The notes under the pieces were generated by a model. That model was not told the DNA's origin and searched no databases. It saw only the letters and a program-made list of their open reading frames with translations. A stretch of 64,000 bases of DNA from Actinocrinis puniceicyclus (GTDB lineage: Bacteria; Actinomycetota; Actinomycetes; Streptomycetales; Catenulisporaceae): the NCBI RefSeq assembly GCF_018283645.1, contig NZ_JAGSXH010000004.1, forward strand, positions 1-64,000. Direction: 5' to 3'. Shown here piece after piece: positions 30,595-39,227 of this stretch (within the stretch, counting starts at the first letter, position 1; every line of letters begins with the position of its first letter). A program made the translations under genes and the position numbers.

Positions 30595-31776
30595 TCAGCT
30601 CAGGCCGGCGGAGCGGGCCCGGTCGACCACGGCCGGGAGTGCTTCGACCAGCGTCTCGACGTCTTCGGTCGTCGAGGTGCGGCCGAGGGAGAACCGCAAC
30701 GAGCACCGCGCCAGCTGCGACGGCACGCCCATCGCCAGCAGCACGTGGCTCGGCTGTGCGATACCCGCCGAACAGGCCGAACCGGTGGAGCACTCGATGC
30801 CCTGCGCGTCGAGCAACAGCAACAGCGAGTCGCCTTCGCAGCCGGGGAAGCAGAAGTGCGCGATACCGGGCAGCCGCGCCTCGGGGCCGCGATCCGGATC
30901 GCCCGACAGCACCGCGTCCGGGACCGCGTCGAGCACCTCGTCGATCAGCAGGTCCCGCAGCTGTGCCAGGCGCTTGGCCTCCTGATCCCGTTCGCGCACG
31001 GCAGCGGTGGCGGCAGCGGCGAAACCGGCGATCGCGGGGGTGTCCAGCGTGCCCGACCGCACGTCGCGCTCCTGGCCGCCGCCGTGCAGCAGCGGCGTGA
31101 GCTCGGCCTTGCGGTCCAGCAGCAGCGCGCCGACGCCGATCGGGCCGCCGATCTTGTGCGCCGTGACGGTCATGGCGTCCAGGCCGCTGGCGGTGAAGTC
31201 CACCGGCAGATGGCCGAAAGCCTGTACCGCGTCCGAGTGGATCGGCAGGTCGTGGGCGTGTGCCACGGCGACCAGGTCCAGGACCGGCTGCACGGTGCCG
31301 ACCTCGTTGTTGGCCCACATGACGGTCACCAGGGCGACGGACTGTGGGCCGGGACCGCGCCGGATCGCTTCGTCCAGTGCCGCGGGATGTACCCGGCCGT
31401 GCGCGTCCACGGGCACCCAGTCGATGCTCGCGCCCTCGTGCTCGGCGAGCCAGTGCAGCGTGTCCAGAACCGCGTGGTGCTCGATCTTCGGCGCGAGGAT
31501 GCGGGTGCGGCGCGCATCCGCCGCGCGCCGCGCCCAGTACAGGCCCTTGACCGCCAGGTTGTCGGCCTCGGTGCCGCCGCCGGTGAACACGACGTGGCTC
31601 GGCCGCGCGCCCAGAGACTCGGCCAGCGCCTCTCGGGACTCCTCGACCACGCGGCGGGCCGCGCGCCCCGAGCCGTGCAGCGAGTTCGCGTTGCCGACCC
31701 GCATGTACTGCTCGGTGATCGCCGCGACGGCGTCAGGATGCAGCGGCGTGGTGGCCGCGTGATCGAGATAAGTCAT
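30595..31776 (-). CDS. Cysteine desulfurase (NifS/IscS family)
   Basis: The product is 393 aa, a PLP class V enzyme that releases sulfur from cysteine as an enzyme persulfide. MTYLDHAATTPLHPDAVA opens the protein; VFTGGGTEADNLAVKG, the PLP lysine in TVTAHKIGGPIGVGAL, and GGGQERDVRSGTLDTP follow. The catalytic Cys loop is IECSTGSACSAGIAQPSHVL. The start at 31776 is where homology begins. Upstream of mnmA on the same strand, so a role in tRNA thiolation is likely. Confidence 0.94.
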   Translation of the reverse strand: MTYLDHAATTPLHPDAVAAITEQYMRVGNANSLHGSGRAARRVVEESREALAESLGARPSHVVFTGGGTEADNLAVKGLYWARRAADARRTRILAPKIEHHAVLDTLHWLAEHEGASIDWVPVDAHGRVHPAALDEAIRRGPGPQSVALVTVMWANNEVGTVQPVLDLVAVAHAHDLPIHSDAVQAFGHLPVDFTASGLDAMTVTAHKIGGPIGVGALLLDRKAELTPLLHGGGQERDVRSGTLDTPAIAGFAAAATAAVRERDQEAKRLAQLRDLLIDEVLDAVPDAVLSGDPDRGPEARLPGIAHFCFPGCEGDSLLLLLDAQGIECSTGSACSAGIAQPSHVLLAMGVPSQLARCSLRFSLGRTSTTEDVETLVEALPAVVDRARSAGLS

Positions 31777-31792
31777 TTCACTCTCAAGTGTA

Positions 31793-31821
31793 GTGGCCCC
31801 GGCTTGTGCCGCCGGGGCCAC
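31793..31821 (-). terminator. Hairpin terminator after etfA
   Basis: An 11-bp perfect stem GTGGCCCCGGC / GCCGGGGCCAC with a 7-nt loop lies between the etfA stop and the cysteine desulfurase start, on the minus strand. Confidence 0.75.
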
Positions 31822-31854
31822 ATCACCTGAGCGACGCACTACGCGCGCACCGTG

Positions 31855-32814
31855 TCACTTGCGCTTCGCGATCTCCTCGGTGAGCTGCGGGATCACCTTG
31901 AACAGGTCGCCGACCACGCCGTAGTCCACCAGCTCGAAGATCGGGGCCTCGGGGTCCTTGTTGACCGCGACGATCGTCTTCGAGGTCTGCATCCCGGCGC
32001 GGTGCTGGATCGCACCGGAGATGCCGGCCGCGATGTAGAGCTGCGGGGAGACGGTCTTGCCGGTCTGGCCCACCTGCGACTGGTGCGGATACCAGCCCGA
32101 GTCGACGGCGGCGCGGGACGCGCCGACCGCCGCGCCGAGTTGGTCGGCCAGCGCCTCGATCACGGAGAAGTTCTCGGCCGAGCCGACGCCGCGGCCGCCG
32201 GAGATCACGACGGCGGCCTCGGTCAGCTCCGGCCGGTCGCCCTTGGGCACCACGACCCGGTTCACGACCTTCGCCAGCTTCGCCGCGTCGCTCAGCTCGA
32301 CCGACACCTCGACCCGCTCGGCCGCGGCCGGCGCGGCGGCCGGAGGCGTCGAGTTCGGGCGCATCGTGATGATCGGCGTGCCGGTGGTGACCGCGGAGTG
32401 CACGATCGAGGAACCGCCGAAGATCGACTGCTCGGCGACGAGGCGGTCCCCGTCGAGCCTGAGGTCGCCCGCGTCGGTGATCACACCGGAATCGGTCTTG
32501 ATCGCCAGCCGTCCGGCGACCTCCTTGCCCTCGGCGGTGGCCGGCACGAGGACCGCGGCGGGCTGCGCCTCGGCGATTAGCTTGGCCAGCAGCTCGGCCT
32601 TGGGCGCGACGACGTAGCCGGTCAGCTCGGGGTCCTGCGCGACGTACACCTTCGCGGCGCCGTACTCGGCCAGCTTGTCCTTGGCCTCGTCGTATCCGGA
32701 GCCGATGAACACGGCGGCCGGCGTGCCCAGCTCGCGGGCCTTGGTGAGCAGTTCGAGGGTGACCTTCTTGACCGCGCCGTCGGCGTGGTCGACCAGAACG
32801 AGGATCTCAGCCAT
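31855..32814 (-). CDS. etfA: Electron transfer flavoprotein alpha subunit
   Basis: The product is 319 aa, the FAD-binding subunit that passes electrons from acyl-CoA dehydrogenases to the membrane quinone pool. The N-terminal domain begins [13 protein letters not shown]; the FAD domain has [58 protein letters not shown] and [23 protein letters not shown]. It follows etfB by 21 bp. Confidence 0.96.
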   Translation of the reverse strand: MAEILVLVDHADGAVKKVTLELLTKARELGTPAAVFIGSGYDEAKDKLAEYGAAKVYVAQDPELTGYVVAPKAELLAKLIAEAQPAAVLVPATAEGKEVAGRLAIKTDSGVITDAGDLRLDGDRLVAEQSIFGGSSIVHSAVTTGTPIITMRPNSTPPAAAPAAAERVEVSVELSDAAKLAKVVNRVVVPKGDRPELTEAAVVISGGRGVGSAENFSVIEALADQLGAAVGASRAAVDSGWYPHQSQVGQTGKTVSPQLYIAAGISGAIQHRAGMQTSKTIVAVNKDPEAPIFELVDYGVVGDLFKVIPQLTEEIAKRK

Positions 32815-32835
32815 CTGACAGCTACCCGGCCCTTC

Positions 32836-33615
32836 CTAGACGAACTTCTTCGTGGCGAGGAAGTCGGCGAGCTCGACCCCGCCGCTGCCCTCGTCGGTGA
32901 CGATGGTGCCCTTCGAACGCGGCGGGGTGACCGTCGCGTCCAGCACCTTGGACCACGAGCCGACTGCGCCGACCCGCGCGGTGTCGATGGCCGCGGCGGC
33001 CGCGTCCAGGGTCTGCACCGGCTTCTTCTTGGCGGCCATGATCCCCTTGAAGGAGGGGTAGCGCGGCTCGTTGATCTTCTCGACGACGGAGACCACCGCG
33101 GGCAGGCCGGCCTCGACCACGTCGTGGCCGTAGTCGGTCTGCCGGTTGATCTTGATCGACGTGCCGTCCACCTCCACCTTCGACGCGAAGGTCAGCTGAG
33201 GCAGGCCGAGACGCTCGGCCAGCAGCGCCGGGACGATCGAGGTGCGCGCGTCGGAGGCCTCGGAGCCGAGGATCACCAGGTCGTATTCGAGCGTGCCGAG
33301 CACCTGCGCGAGCGCGTAGGACGTACCCACGGCGTCGGAGCCGGCGAGCGCCGGGTCGGTGAGGAAGACCGCCTTGTCGACGCCCATCTGCAGCGCCTTC
33401 TTGTACGCGTCGGTCGCGCCCTCAGGGCCCATGCAGACCACGGTCACCTCGCCGCCGTGCTTCTCGGCCAGCTGCAGCGCCTCCTCGACGGCGAACTCGT
33501 CCATCTCGTTGATGAGGCCGTCCACGGACGCACGGTCGACGGTGAGGGTGTCGGGATCGAGCCGCTTCTCAGCCCAGGTGTCGGGCACCTGCTTAACAAG
33601 GACAACGATCTTCAT
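32836..33615 (-). CDS. etfB: Electron transfer flavoprotein beta subunit
   Basis: The product is 259 aa, partner of EtfA, binding AMP rather than FAD. MKIVVLVKQVPDTWAEKRL opens it; INEMDEFAVEEALQLAE, TSYALAQVLGTLEYDLVILG and PALLAERLGLPQLTF follow. The beta signature VEKINEPRYPSFKGIMAAKKKP is intact. First of the etfB-etfA pair. Confidence 0.96.
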   Translation of the reverse strand: MKIVVLVKQVPDTWAEKRLDPDTLTVDRASVDGLINEMDEFAVEEALQLAEKHGGEVTVVCMGPEGATDAYKKALQMGVDKAVFLTDPALAGSDAVGTSYALAQVLGTLEYDLVILGSEASDARTSIVPALLAERLGLPQLTFASKVEVDGTSIKINRQTDYGHDVVEAGLPAVVSVVEKINEPRYPSFKGIMAAKKKPVQTLDAAAAAIDTARVGAVGSWSKVLDATVTPPRSKGTIVTDEGSGGVELADFLATKKFV

Positions 33616-33808
33616 TGCTCCGGCGCCTCCCGCACGGTCGGTCTTTCGGTAGTCGGGTGCCGGACCTCCGGTGCCCTGCCGGACGGTTCCAGTCCCTCAG
33701 CCGAGAATACGGGATTCCGGCTACCAAACTACCGTTCAGTAATGTGTCGTGGACCACAGCATGCCACACGCGCGCGGGTGGAGGGATGGCCCGCCCGCCG
33801 CGGCTTCC

Positions 33809-34258
33809 CTACTGTCCGCCTGCGACCATGTCCAGCCCTGCCGGGGAACCGCTCGTCCGTGCCAGCTTCCGAGCGCGCCGGTAGGCCGCGAGGAAAAGCG
33901 CCGAAGCCCCGAGCTGGAACGCCAGGGTCGGCGCGAGGTAGGCCAGTCGGACCAACCCGCTGCCGATGGCGTAGCAGCCGGCGGCGAACAAGCCGACCAG
34001 CACCGGGAGCACGGTCAGCACGAGGACGCCGCGCCGCTGCACCGGCTCGCGATCCGCCCAGACCAGCAGCGCCGTCCAGCCGGCCATCAATGCAGCGCAC
34101 AGCCCGGCGGCGTAACGGTAGTCCGGCCCCGGTGCGAAACGGTCGATACCCAGCATCGCCCCGGCGGCCCCGGGAGCCAGCAACAGCACGACCATCGCCG
34201 CGTCCACGATGGCCCCGGTCCAGTAGGCCAGGTGCAGCAGACGGTTCGGGCTCGTCAT
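33809..34258 (-). CDS. Four-helix hypothetical membrane protein
   Basis: The product is 149 aa with about four transmembrane helices (GAIVDAAMVVLLLAPGAAGA, AAGLCAALMAGWTALLVWA, GVLVLTVLPVLVGLFAAGCYA, LAYLAPTLAFQLGASALFLAA). The ATG forms an ATGA overlap with the stop of the MarR gene, so the two are translated as a pair. No domain is recognised; it is presumably the target or partner of that regulator. Confidence 0.8.
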   Translation of the reverse strand: MTSPNRLLHLAYWTGAIVDAAMVVLLLAPGAAGAMLGIDRFAPGPDYRYAAGLCAALMAGWTALLVWADREPVQRRGVLVLTVLPVLVGLFAAGCYAIGSGLVRLAYLAPTLAFQLGASALFLAAYRRARKLARTSGSPAGLDMVAGGQ

Positions 34259-34749
34259 CTCGTTCCTCCTATCGAGGTCGACATCGCCGTGAGGGATCCA
34301 CGGACGAAGGTGCGCAGATCAGCCGCGAACCGGGCGACGGTGGCCACCTCGGCGGGTGAGTAGCCGTCCAGAAAACTGTCGAGATCCGCGCCGAGGCGCG
34401 CCCGCAGCGCGGTGATCTGGGCGTACAGGCTCTCACCGAGCGGGGTCAGCCGCACCGTGGCGGTGTTCTTGCGGGAGCGGTCCTTGTCGACCACGACGAT
34501 CCCCTTGCCGGCAAGCCGGGAGACCGTCTGCGACACGGCGCCCTTGGTGATGCCGAACTGCCGGGCGATCTCGACGAAGCTCATGCCGCGCACGGCGCAC
34601 ACCAGCAGGTGCGTCTCCGACGGGTGCAGTCGCACTCCCGCGGCCTCCACGATCTGCTTCTTGTCCAGGTACAGCACCGCGTCGAGGACGTCGATGAGGA
34701 CCTCGCTGATCGGGACTTCGCCGATAGGGACGTCGGACGGTTCGTTCAT
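34255..34749 (-). CDS. MarR-family transcriptional regulator
   Basis: The product is 164 aa. The winged HTH is visible in the middle: LHPSETHLLVCAVRGMSFVEIA, then the recognition region ITKGAVSQTVSRLAGKGIVVVDKD and the wing TATVRLTPLGESLYAQI. Helices at both ends would dimerise. A perfect palindrome ends five bp before its start and overlaps a -10-like sequence, so autoregulation is likely. Ligand unknown. It is followed by a coupled membrane protein gene. Confidence 0.9.
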   Translation of the reverse strand: MNEPSDVPIGEVPISEVLIDVLDAVLYLDKKQIVEAAGVRLHPSETHLLVCAVRGMSFVEIARQFGITKGAVSQTVSRLAGKGIVVVDKDRSRKNTATVRLTPLGESLYAQITALRARLGADLDSFLDGYSPAEVATVARFAADLRTFVRGSLTAMSTSIGGTR

Positions 34750-34753
34750 ACTC

Positions 34754-34774
34754 TGAGTTTAGCAGGTAAACTCA
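34754..34774 (-). promoter_or_regulatory. MarR operator overlapping a leaderless promoter
   Basis: Perfect 8-bp arms TGAGTTTA and TAAACTCA with a 5-bp centre, in an otherwise GC-rich context. On the minus strand TAAACT lies about 7-8 nt before the ATG at 34749, suggesting transcription begins at or near the ATG. Binding by the adjacent MarR protein is inferred from location. Confidence 0.75.
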
Positions 34775-34958
34775 CGGTTGGTCGCCCGCGCGTCGAGCCA
34801 CCGACACCGACACCGCCACCGCCACCGGCCCGGCGCCATGCCCGGCCGTCGAGCTCCGCGCGTCGAAATCCGCACAGCAGCTCGCCCACCCTGCGAAGGT
34901 TCGTGGTCAGCGCACTATCGAGTCCGGGTCAGTCCGGGCCAGTCCTGTCCTGACCTGC

Positions 34959-36110
34959 TCACAGCTTCGGAGCGATGTGCTCGGCGAACAGCCCTCGGCG
35001 CTGCTGCGGCCAAAGGTGACAGGAGACGAGCGTGCCCTGGCCGTTGTCTACGAGCTGCGGTACCTCGTTCCGGCAGTGCCCACCGGCCATCTGTGCGTAC
35101 CCGCAGCGGGGGTGGAACGCACAGCCGGAGGGCACGTTGATCAGCGATGGCGGGTTGCCCGGGATCGGCAGCAGCCGCTCCTGCACGGCCCGGTCCAGCC
35201 GCGGCATCGAACCGAGCAGGCCCCACGTGTAGGGATGCTCCGGGTCCGTGAACACGGCCTTGGCCGGCCCGTACTCCACCGCCTTGCCGGCGTACATCAC
35301 CATGATGTCGTCCGCGAGCTCCGCCACCACGCCCAGATCGTGCGTGATCACGATCAGGGCGCTGTTGAACTCCTGCTGCAGGTCCCGCATCAGGTCCAGG
35401 ATCTGCGCCTGCACCGTCACGTCCAGCGCCGTGGTCGGCTCGTCCGCGATCAGCAGCTGCGGATTGCACACCAGCGCCATCGCGATCATCGCGCGCTGCC
35501 GCATGCCGCCGGAGAACTGGTGCGGGAAGTCGTCCACCCGGGCATCCGGCTGCGGGATGCCGACGCGGTCGAGCATCTCGATCGCGCGCTTGCGGGCGAC
35601 GGCCTTCGACGCCCGGTTGTGCACCAGGAACGCCTCCGCGATCTGCTCGCCGACGGTGTAGTACGGGTGCATCGCGGACATCGGGTCCTGGAAGACCATC
35701 GCCAGCTTCTCGCCGCGCAGCGTCTCCAGCCGCTCGGGCGGCGCGGCGACCAGATCCTCCCCGTCCAGCCGGATCTCGCCGCGGATGCGAGCGCCGCCGC
35801 GCCCGCGCTTGTCCGGCCGCTTGTGCAGGCCGAGCAGCGCGAGCGAGGTGACCGACTTGCCGGAACCGGACTCGCCCACGATGCCGAGGGTCTGCCCGCG
35901 CCGCAGCGTGAAGCTGAGCCCGTCCACCGCCTTGACCAGGCCGTCCTCGGTCGGGAAGTGCACGTTCAGGTCACGCACCTCGAGAAAGGCCGGACCGTCG
36001 CGCTCAGGCTCGGCGCCGCGAGGCTGCGGCCGGCCCTCCGGCTCGCTCGCCACGCGCGCCGGCTGGAACCAGTTCGAGGGCTGGTTCGGCCTGCTGTGCC
36101 GGCCGCTCAC
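34959..36110 (-). CDS. Oligopeptide/dipeptide ABC transporter ATP-binding protein
   Basis: The product is 383 aa of the OppD/DppD type. A 40-residue N-terminal extension precedes VRDLNVHFPTEDGLVKAVDG. Walker A is GIVGESGSGKSVTSL, the Q-loop is MVFQDPMSAMHPYY, the signature is HQFSGGMRQRAMIAMAL, Walker B is LLIADEPTTALDV, and the H-switch is VITHDLGVVAE. The C-terminal peptide-transporter extension has cysteines (SGCAFHPRCGYA, HCRNE) typical of the iron-sulfur motif in this family. It overlaps the permease gene by ATGA. A second ATPase (OppF) is not in the operon. Confidence 0.93.
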   Translation of the reverse strand: MSGRHSRPNQPSNWFQPARVASEPEGRPQPRGAEPERDGPAFLEVRDLNVHFPTEDGLVKAVDGLSFTLRRGQTLGIVGESGSGKSVTSLALLGLHKRPDKRGRGGARIRGEIRLDGEDLVAAPPERLETLRGEKLAMVFQDPMSAMHPYYTVGEQIAEAFLVHNRASKAVARKRAIEMLDRVGIPQPDARVDDFPHQFSGGMRQRAMIAMALVCNPQLLIADEPTTALDVTVQAQILDLMRDLQQEFNSALIVITHDLGVVAELADDIMVMYAGKAVEYGPAKAVFTDPEHPYTWGLLGSMPRLDRAVQERLLPIPGNPPSLINVPSGCAFHPRCGYAQMAGGHCRNEVPQLVDNGQGTLVSCHLWPQQRRGLFAEHIAPKL

Positions 36111-37102
36111 GCCAGCCTCACCCGCGGATCCACGACGGCGTAGAACACGTCCACGACGATGTTGGCGACCACGATGAAGAAGGCGGCCAGCAGTGTCACG
36201 CCCATGACCACCGGGAAGTCGTCCTGCTGAATCGAGTTGATCGCGAGCAGGCCGAGGCCGGGCAGCGAGAAGGTGACTTCGAGCAGCACCGCGCCGCCGA
36301 GGACCGCGCCCAAGTCCATGCCGAAGATGGTGATGATCGGGGTGAGCGCGGACCGCAGTGCGTGCCGGTAAAGCACCTTTCGCTCACGCACGCCCTTGGC
36401 TCGTGCGGTACGCACGAAATCCTCGTTGAGTGCGTCGAGCATGCCCGCCCGGGTCATGCGCGCGTACAGAGCCGCGTAGCCGAAGGCCAGCGCGACCCAG
36501 GGAATCGACAGGTGCTGCGCCCACTGGAACGGATTGCTGAGGAAGGGCACGTACGTGGTGTTCCACCGGCCCGTGAGCGCTTCAAGGAGCGGGCCGACGA
36601 AGTACACCGGCAGCGCCACACCCGCAAGCGCGATACCCATCGACACGCGGTCGGCGATGCTGCCCTTGCGTACTGCCGAGATCACTCCGGACAGCACGCC
36701 GAACACCAGCCACAGCACGCCGGCGCCGAGCGCGATCGAGACGGTCACCGGCGCGCGGCTGAGCAGAGTCGGCCAGACCTGCTCGTAGTTCTTGAACGAG
36801 TATCCGAAGCAGGGGGCGTTGCAGTGGATCAGCGAAACCCCGTCGCTGTAGGTGCGGCCGTGGACGATGCCGATCACGTAGTCGAAGTACTGCGCGAACA
36901 GCGGTTTGTCGAAACCGAAGCGGTCGACCACGGCCCGCAGCGCGAGCGGATCCTGCTGCTTGCCGACGTAGGCGGCGGCCAGGGACTGCGGGGTCTGCCC
37001 GGCCCACAGCGGCAGGATATAGAAGATCCAGAACGTGATCAGGGTGACCACAAGCAGCAGGCCGACGGCGGCCAGCAGACGCCGGACGATGTAAGTCAGC
37101 AT
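36107..37102 (-). CDS. ABC transporter permease (OppB/DppB type)
   Basis: The product is 331 aa with about six transmembrane helices, starting MLTYIVRRLLAAVGLLLVV, the standard opening of this family. The BPD-transporter EAA loop lies in MLDALNEDFVRTARAKGVRE, which contacts the ATPase. It is translated upstream of, and overlapping, the ATPase gene. A 251-bp gap with GGTGCTTCCTG-like repeats separates it from the solute-binding protein. Confidence 0.93.
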   Translation of the reverse strand: MLTYIVRRLLAAVGLLLVVTLITFWIFYILPLWAGQTPQSLAAAYVGKQQDPLALRAVVDRFGFDKPLFAQYFDYVIGIVHGRTYSDGVSLIHCNAPCFGYSFKNYEQVWPTLLSRAPVTVSIALGAGVLWLVFGVLSGVISAVRKGSIADRVSMGIALAGVALPVYFVGPLLEALTGRWNTTYVPFLSNPFQWAQHLSIPWVALAFGYAALYARMTRAGMLDALNEDFVRTARAKGVRERKVLYRHALRSALTPIITIFGMDLGAVLGGAVLLEVTFSLPGLGLLAINSIQQDDFPVVMGVTLLAAFFIVVANIVVDVFYAVVDPRVRLA

Positions 37103-37184
37103 CGTGATGAGTGGCTCGGCCGTCGCCGATCGCGGATCGGCGCCGCCGCTGGCCGTTCACCTGCCTTCGCGGAGCGTGGGGTTT

Positions 37185-37260
37185 GTTCGGTGTTTCCTGC
37201 TCGGTGCTTCCTGGTGCTGGTCTTCTTGCGACGGTGCTTCCTGCTGCGGTGCTGGCGGCG
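37185..37260. repeat. Imperfect direct repeats between oppA-like and oppB-like genes
   Basis: CGGTGTTTCCTGCT, CGGTGCTTCCTGGT and CGGTGCTTCCTGCT occur within about 70 bp. This 251-bp gap holds no gene I can support. The repeats could reduce expression between the highly expressed binding protein and the permease; this is inference. Confidence 0.6.
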
Positions 37261-37353
37261 AGCGGTGTCCGCCGCCTCCCGGACCGCTCCCGGGGCCCCG
37301 GATCCGCCGGGACCGCCGAGAGCGGCGCGCGCCACGCGCTGACGCGATGCGGG

Positions 37354-39144
37354 TCAGCTGCCTGAGACGCCGAGCATGGAGAAGTCCGGCATGCCGAACG
37401 CGGGCTGCATGTACCAGTTGGCGACGTTCGCCGGGTGGTATTCCAGCGCCTTGTTGTACGTCAGCGGCACGATCGCGGCGTCGTCCATCGCCTGCTGGTC
37501 GATCTGCGCACCGACCCGTGCACGCGTCGCGGCGTCGTTGGTCCCCAGGTACTGGCCGAACAACTGCTGCACCTTCGGGCTGCTGTAGTCGCCGAGGTTG
37601 GTCGAACCGCCGCCCGGGTGGATGCCGTCGGGCGTGATGACCTGGTCAAGGTCGCCGAACACGTCCGGCCAGTCGGCCAGCCACTTCATCATCGACAGGC
37701 CGATCTTGTTCGACTTGACGAAGGCGTCGTTGCCGGCGAAGGCGCTGAAGTACTTGTCCGAGGGGTACTTCTCGATCTCCACGTTGATGTTCGCCAGCGC
37801 GAGCGCGGCCTGGATGGCGACCGCCGAGTTGACCTCCTTGGGCCGGTCCAGCCGCGCCGACAGCTTGACGTTGAGCATGCCGCCGCCGGTGAACTGGCCG
37901 GGCTCGGCCTTCTGGCAGGTCGCCAGCTCCGCCTTGGCCTGCTGCGGGTCGCCCTGGTTGCCCGGGGTCGGGTACCGGTTCGACTGCTCGTAGCCGGACA
38001 TGTTCGGAGTCAGCAGCGTGGAGGCGATGTCACCGCCTCCGATCGAGCCGCCGAGCGCGGACTGCACCGTGGTCTTGTCCACCGCGAACTCGACCGCGCG
38101 CCGGCAGTCGATGTTGTCGAACGGCTTGACCTGCGTGTTGATGGTCATGAAGGTCAGCGCGTTGGTGTAGCCGTCGTCCGCCTGGCTCTTGAGCGCGGGA
38201 TTGGCGAGGATCTGCGACTGCGCGGTGGTGCCCACGCCGGTGCCGCCGAGGTCGACGTCGAGCTGCCCGTGCAGCAGTTCCTGATCGAGCTGGTCCTGGT
38301 TCAGGTCGAGCTGGACCGTGATCTTGTCCGCGGTGACCTTGTGGATGCCGTCCGGGTCGGAGGAGGACTTGAAGTTCGGGTTCGGCACCAGCACGGCCTG
38401 CTTGCCCGGCACGTACGAGGAGACCTCGTACTGGCTGGAGGAGACCACGGACTTGTAGTAGTTCGCACCGGTGTCCTTGGCCCGCGGCACCGGGATGGTC
38501 GAGGGCAGCGCCGCCAGCTCGGGGAAGTCGGAGAACTTCCGGGTCAGGTGGAACTTGATCGTGTCGGTGCCGTCCACCTCGATGCCGGAGACCCCGTCCG
38601 CGGGGTTCTTGTCGAGGTAGGGGCCGCGGTAGTTCGTCTTGTCCTGGACGATGTTCTTGAAGTACCCCGGCCCGTTGACCAGCGTGTCCTGCCCCCAGTT
38701 CGAGCGCTCGACCGCGTACTTGACGTCAGCCGCGGTGACCACGCTGCCGTCCTGGTACGTGGCGCCGTCGCGCAGGTGGAAGGTCCAGGTCAGCCCGTCG
38801 GGGGAGACCTGGCCGGTGTCCGTGGCCAGGTCCGGCACGAGTTGCAGGCCGGCCGTGCCGGGCGCCTGCTTCCACGTCACCAGCGAGCGGCCGTAGAGCC
38901 GGATGAAGTCCCAGGAGAAGCCGTAGTAGGTGTTGCCCGGGTCGATCGAGTCCCAGTCGGAGGCCATCGCCATGCGCAGGACGCCGCCCGGGTGCGACGA
39001 CGGGTTCACGACCGTGGTCATGCCCGCGTTGAAGCTGCTGGTCGACGAGTTGACAGCGCCCGATGACGAGCTGCCGCAGGCGGAGGCGGCGGTGGCGACG
39101 GCTATCGCGCCCGCGACCGCGGCGATGAGCTTGGTCTTTCGCAT
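37354..39144 (-). CDS. Solute-binding lipoprotein, family 5 (OppA/DppA type)
   Basis: The product is 596 aa from an ATG at 39144. A lipoprotein signal peptide is clear: MRKTKLIAAVAGAIAVA then lipobox ASAC with Gly/Ser after the Cys. The SBP family 5 signature lies in YGRSLVTWK and LTWTFHLRDGATYQDGSVVTAADVKYAVER. Aromatic and charged substrate-site elements follow through KWLADWPDVFGD. It would be anchored outside the membrane and deliver peptides or similar solutes to the permeases. Confidence 0.93.
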   Translation of the reverse strand: MRKTKLIAAVAGAIAVATAASACGSSSSGAVNSSTSSFNAGMTTVVNPSSHPGGVLRMAMASDWDSIDPGNTYYGFSWDFIRLYGRSLVTWKQAPGTAGLQLVPDLATDTGQVSPDGLTWTFHLRDGATYQDGSVVTAADVKYAVERSNWGQDTLVNGPGYFKNIVQDKTNYRGPYLDKNPADGVSGIEVDGTDTIKFHLTRKFSDFPELAALPSTIPVPRAKDTGANYYKSVVSSSQYEVSSYVPGKQAVLVPNPNFKSSSDPDGIHKVTADKITVQLDLNQDQLDQELLHGQLDVDLGGTGVGTTAQSQILANPALKSQADDGYTNALTFMTINTQVKPFDNIDCRRAVEFAVDKTTVQSALGGSIGGGDIASTLLTPNMSGYEQSNRYPTPGNQGDPQQAKAELATCQKAEPGQFTGGGMLNVKLSARLDRPKEVNSAVAIQAALALANINVEIEKYPSDKYFSAFAGNDAFVKSNKIGLSMMKWLADWPDVFGDLDQVITPDGIHPGGGSTNLGDYSSPKVQQLFGQYLGTNDAATRARVGAQIDQQAMDDAAIVPLTYNKALEYHPANVANWYMQPAFGMPDFSMLGVSGS

Positions 39145-39227
39145 GGTGCGGAGAAACCCCTCAGTGTGCGAGTGACCGGGCCGTTCAGGGCCCGGGTGGG
39201 TAATGCCGGAGACGCGCCGTAACACGG

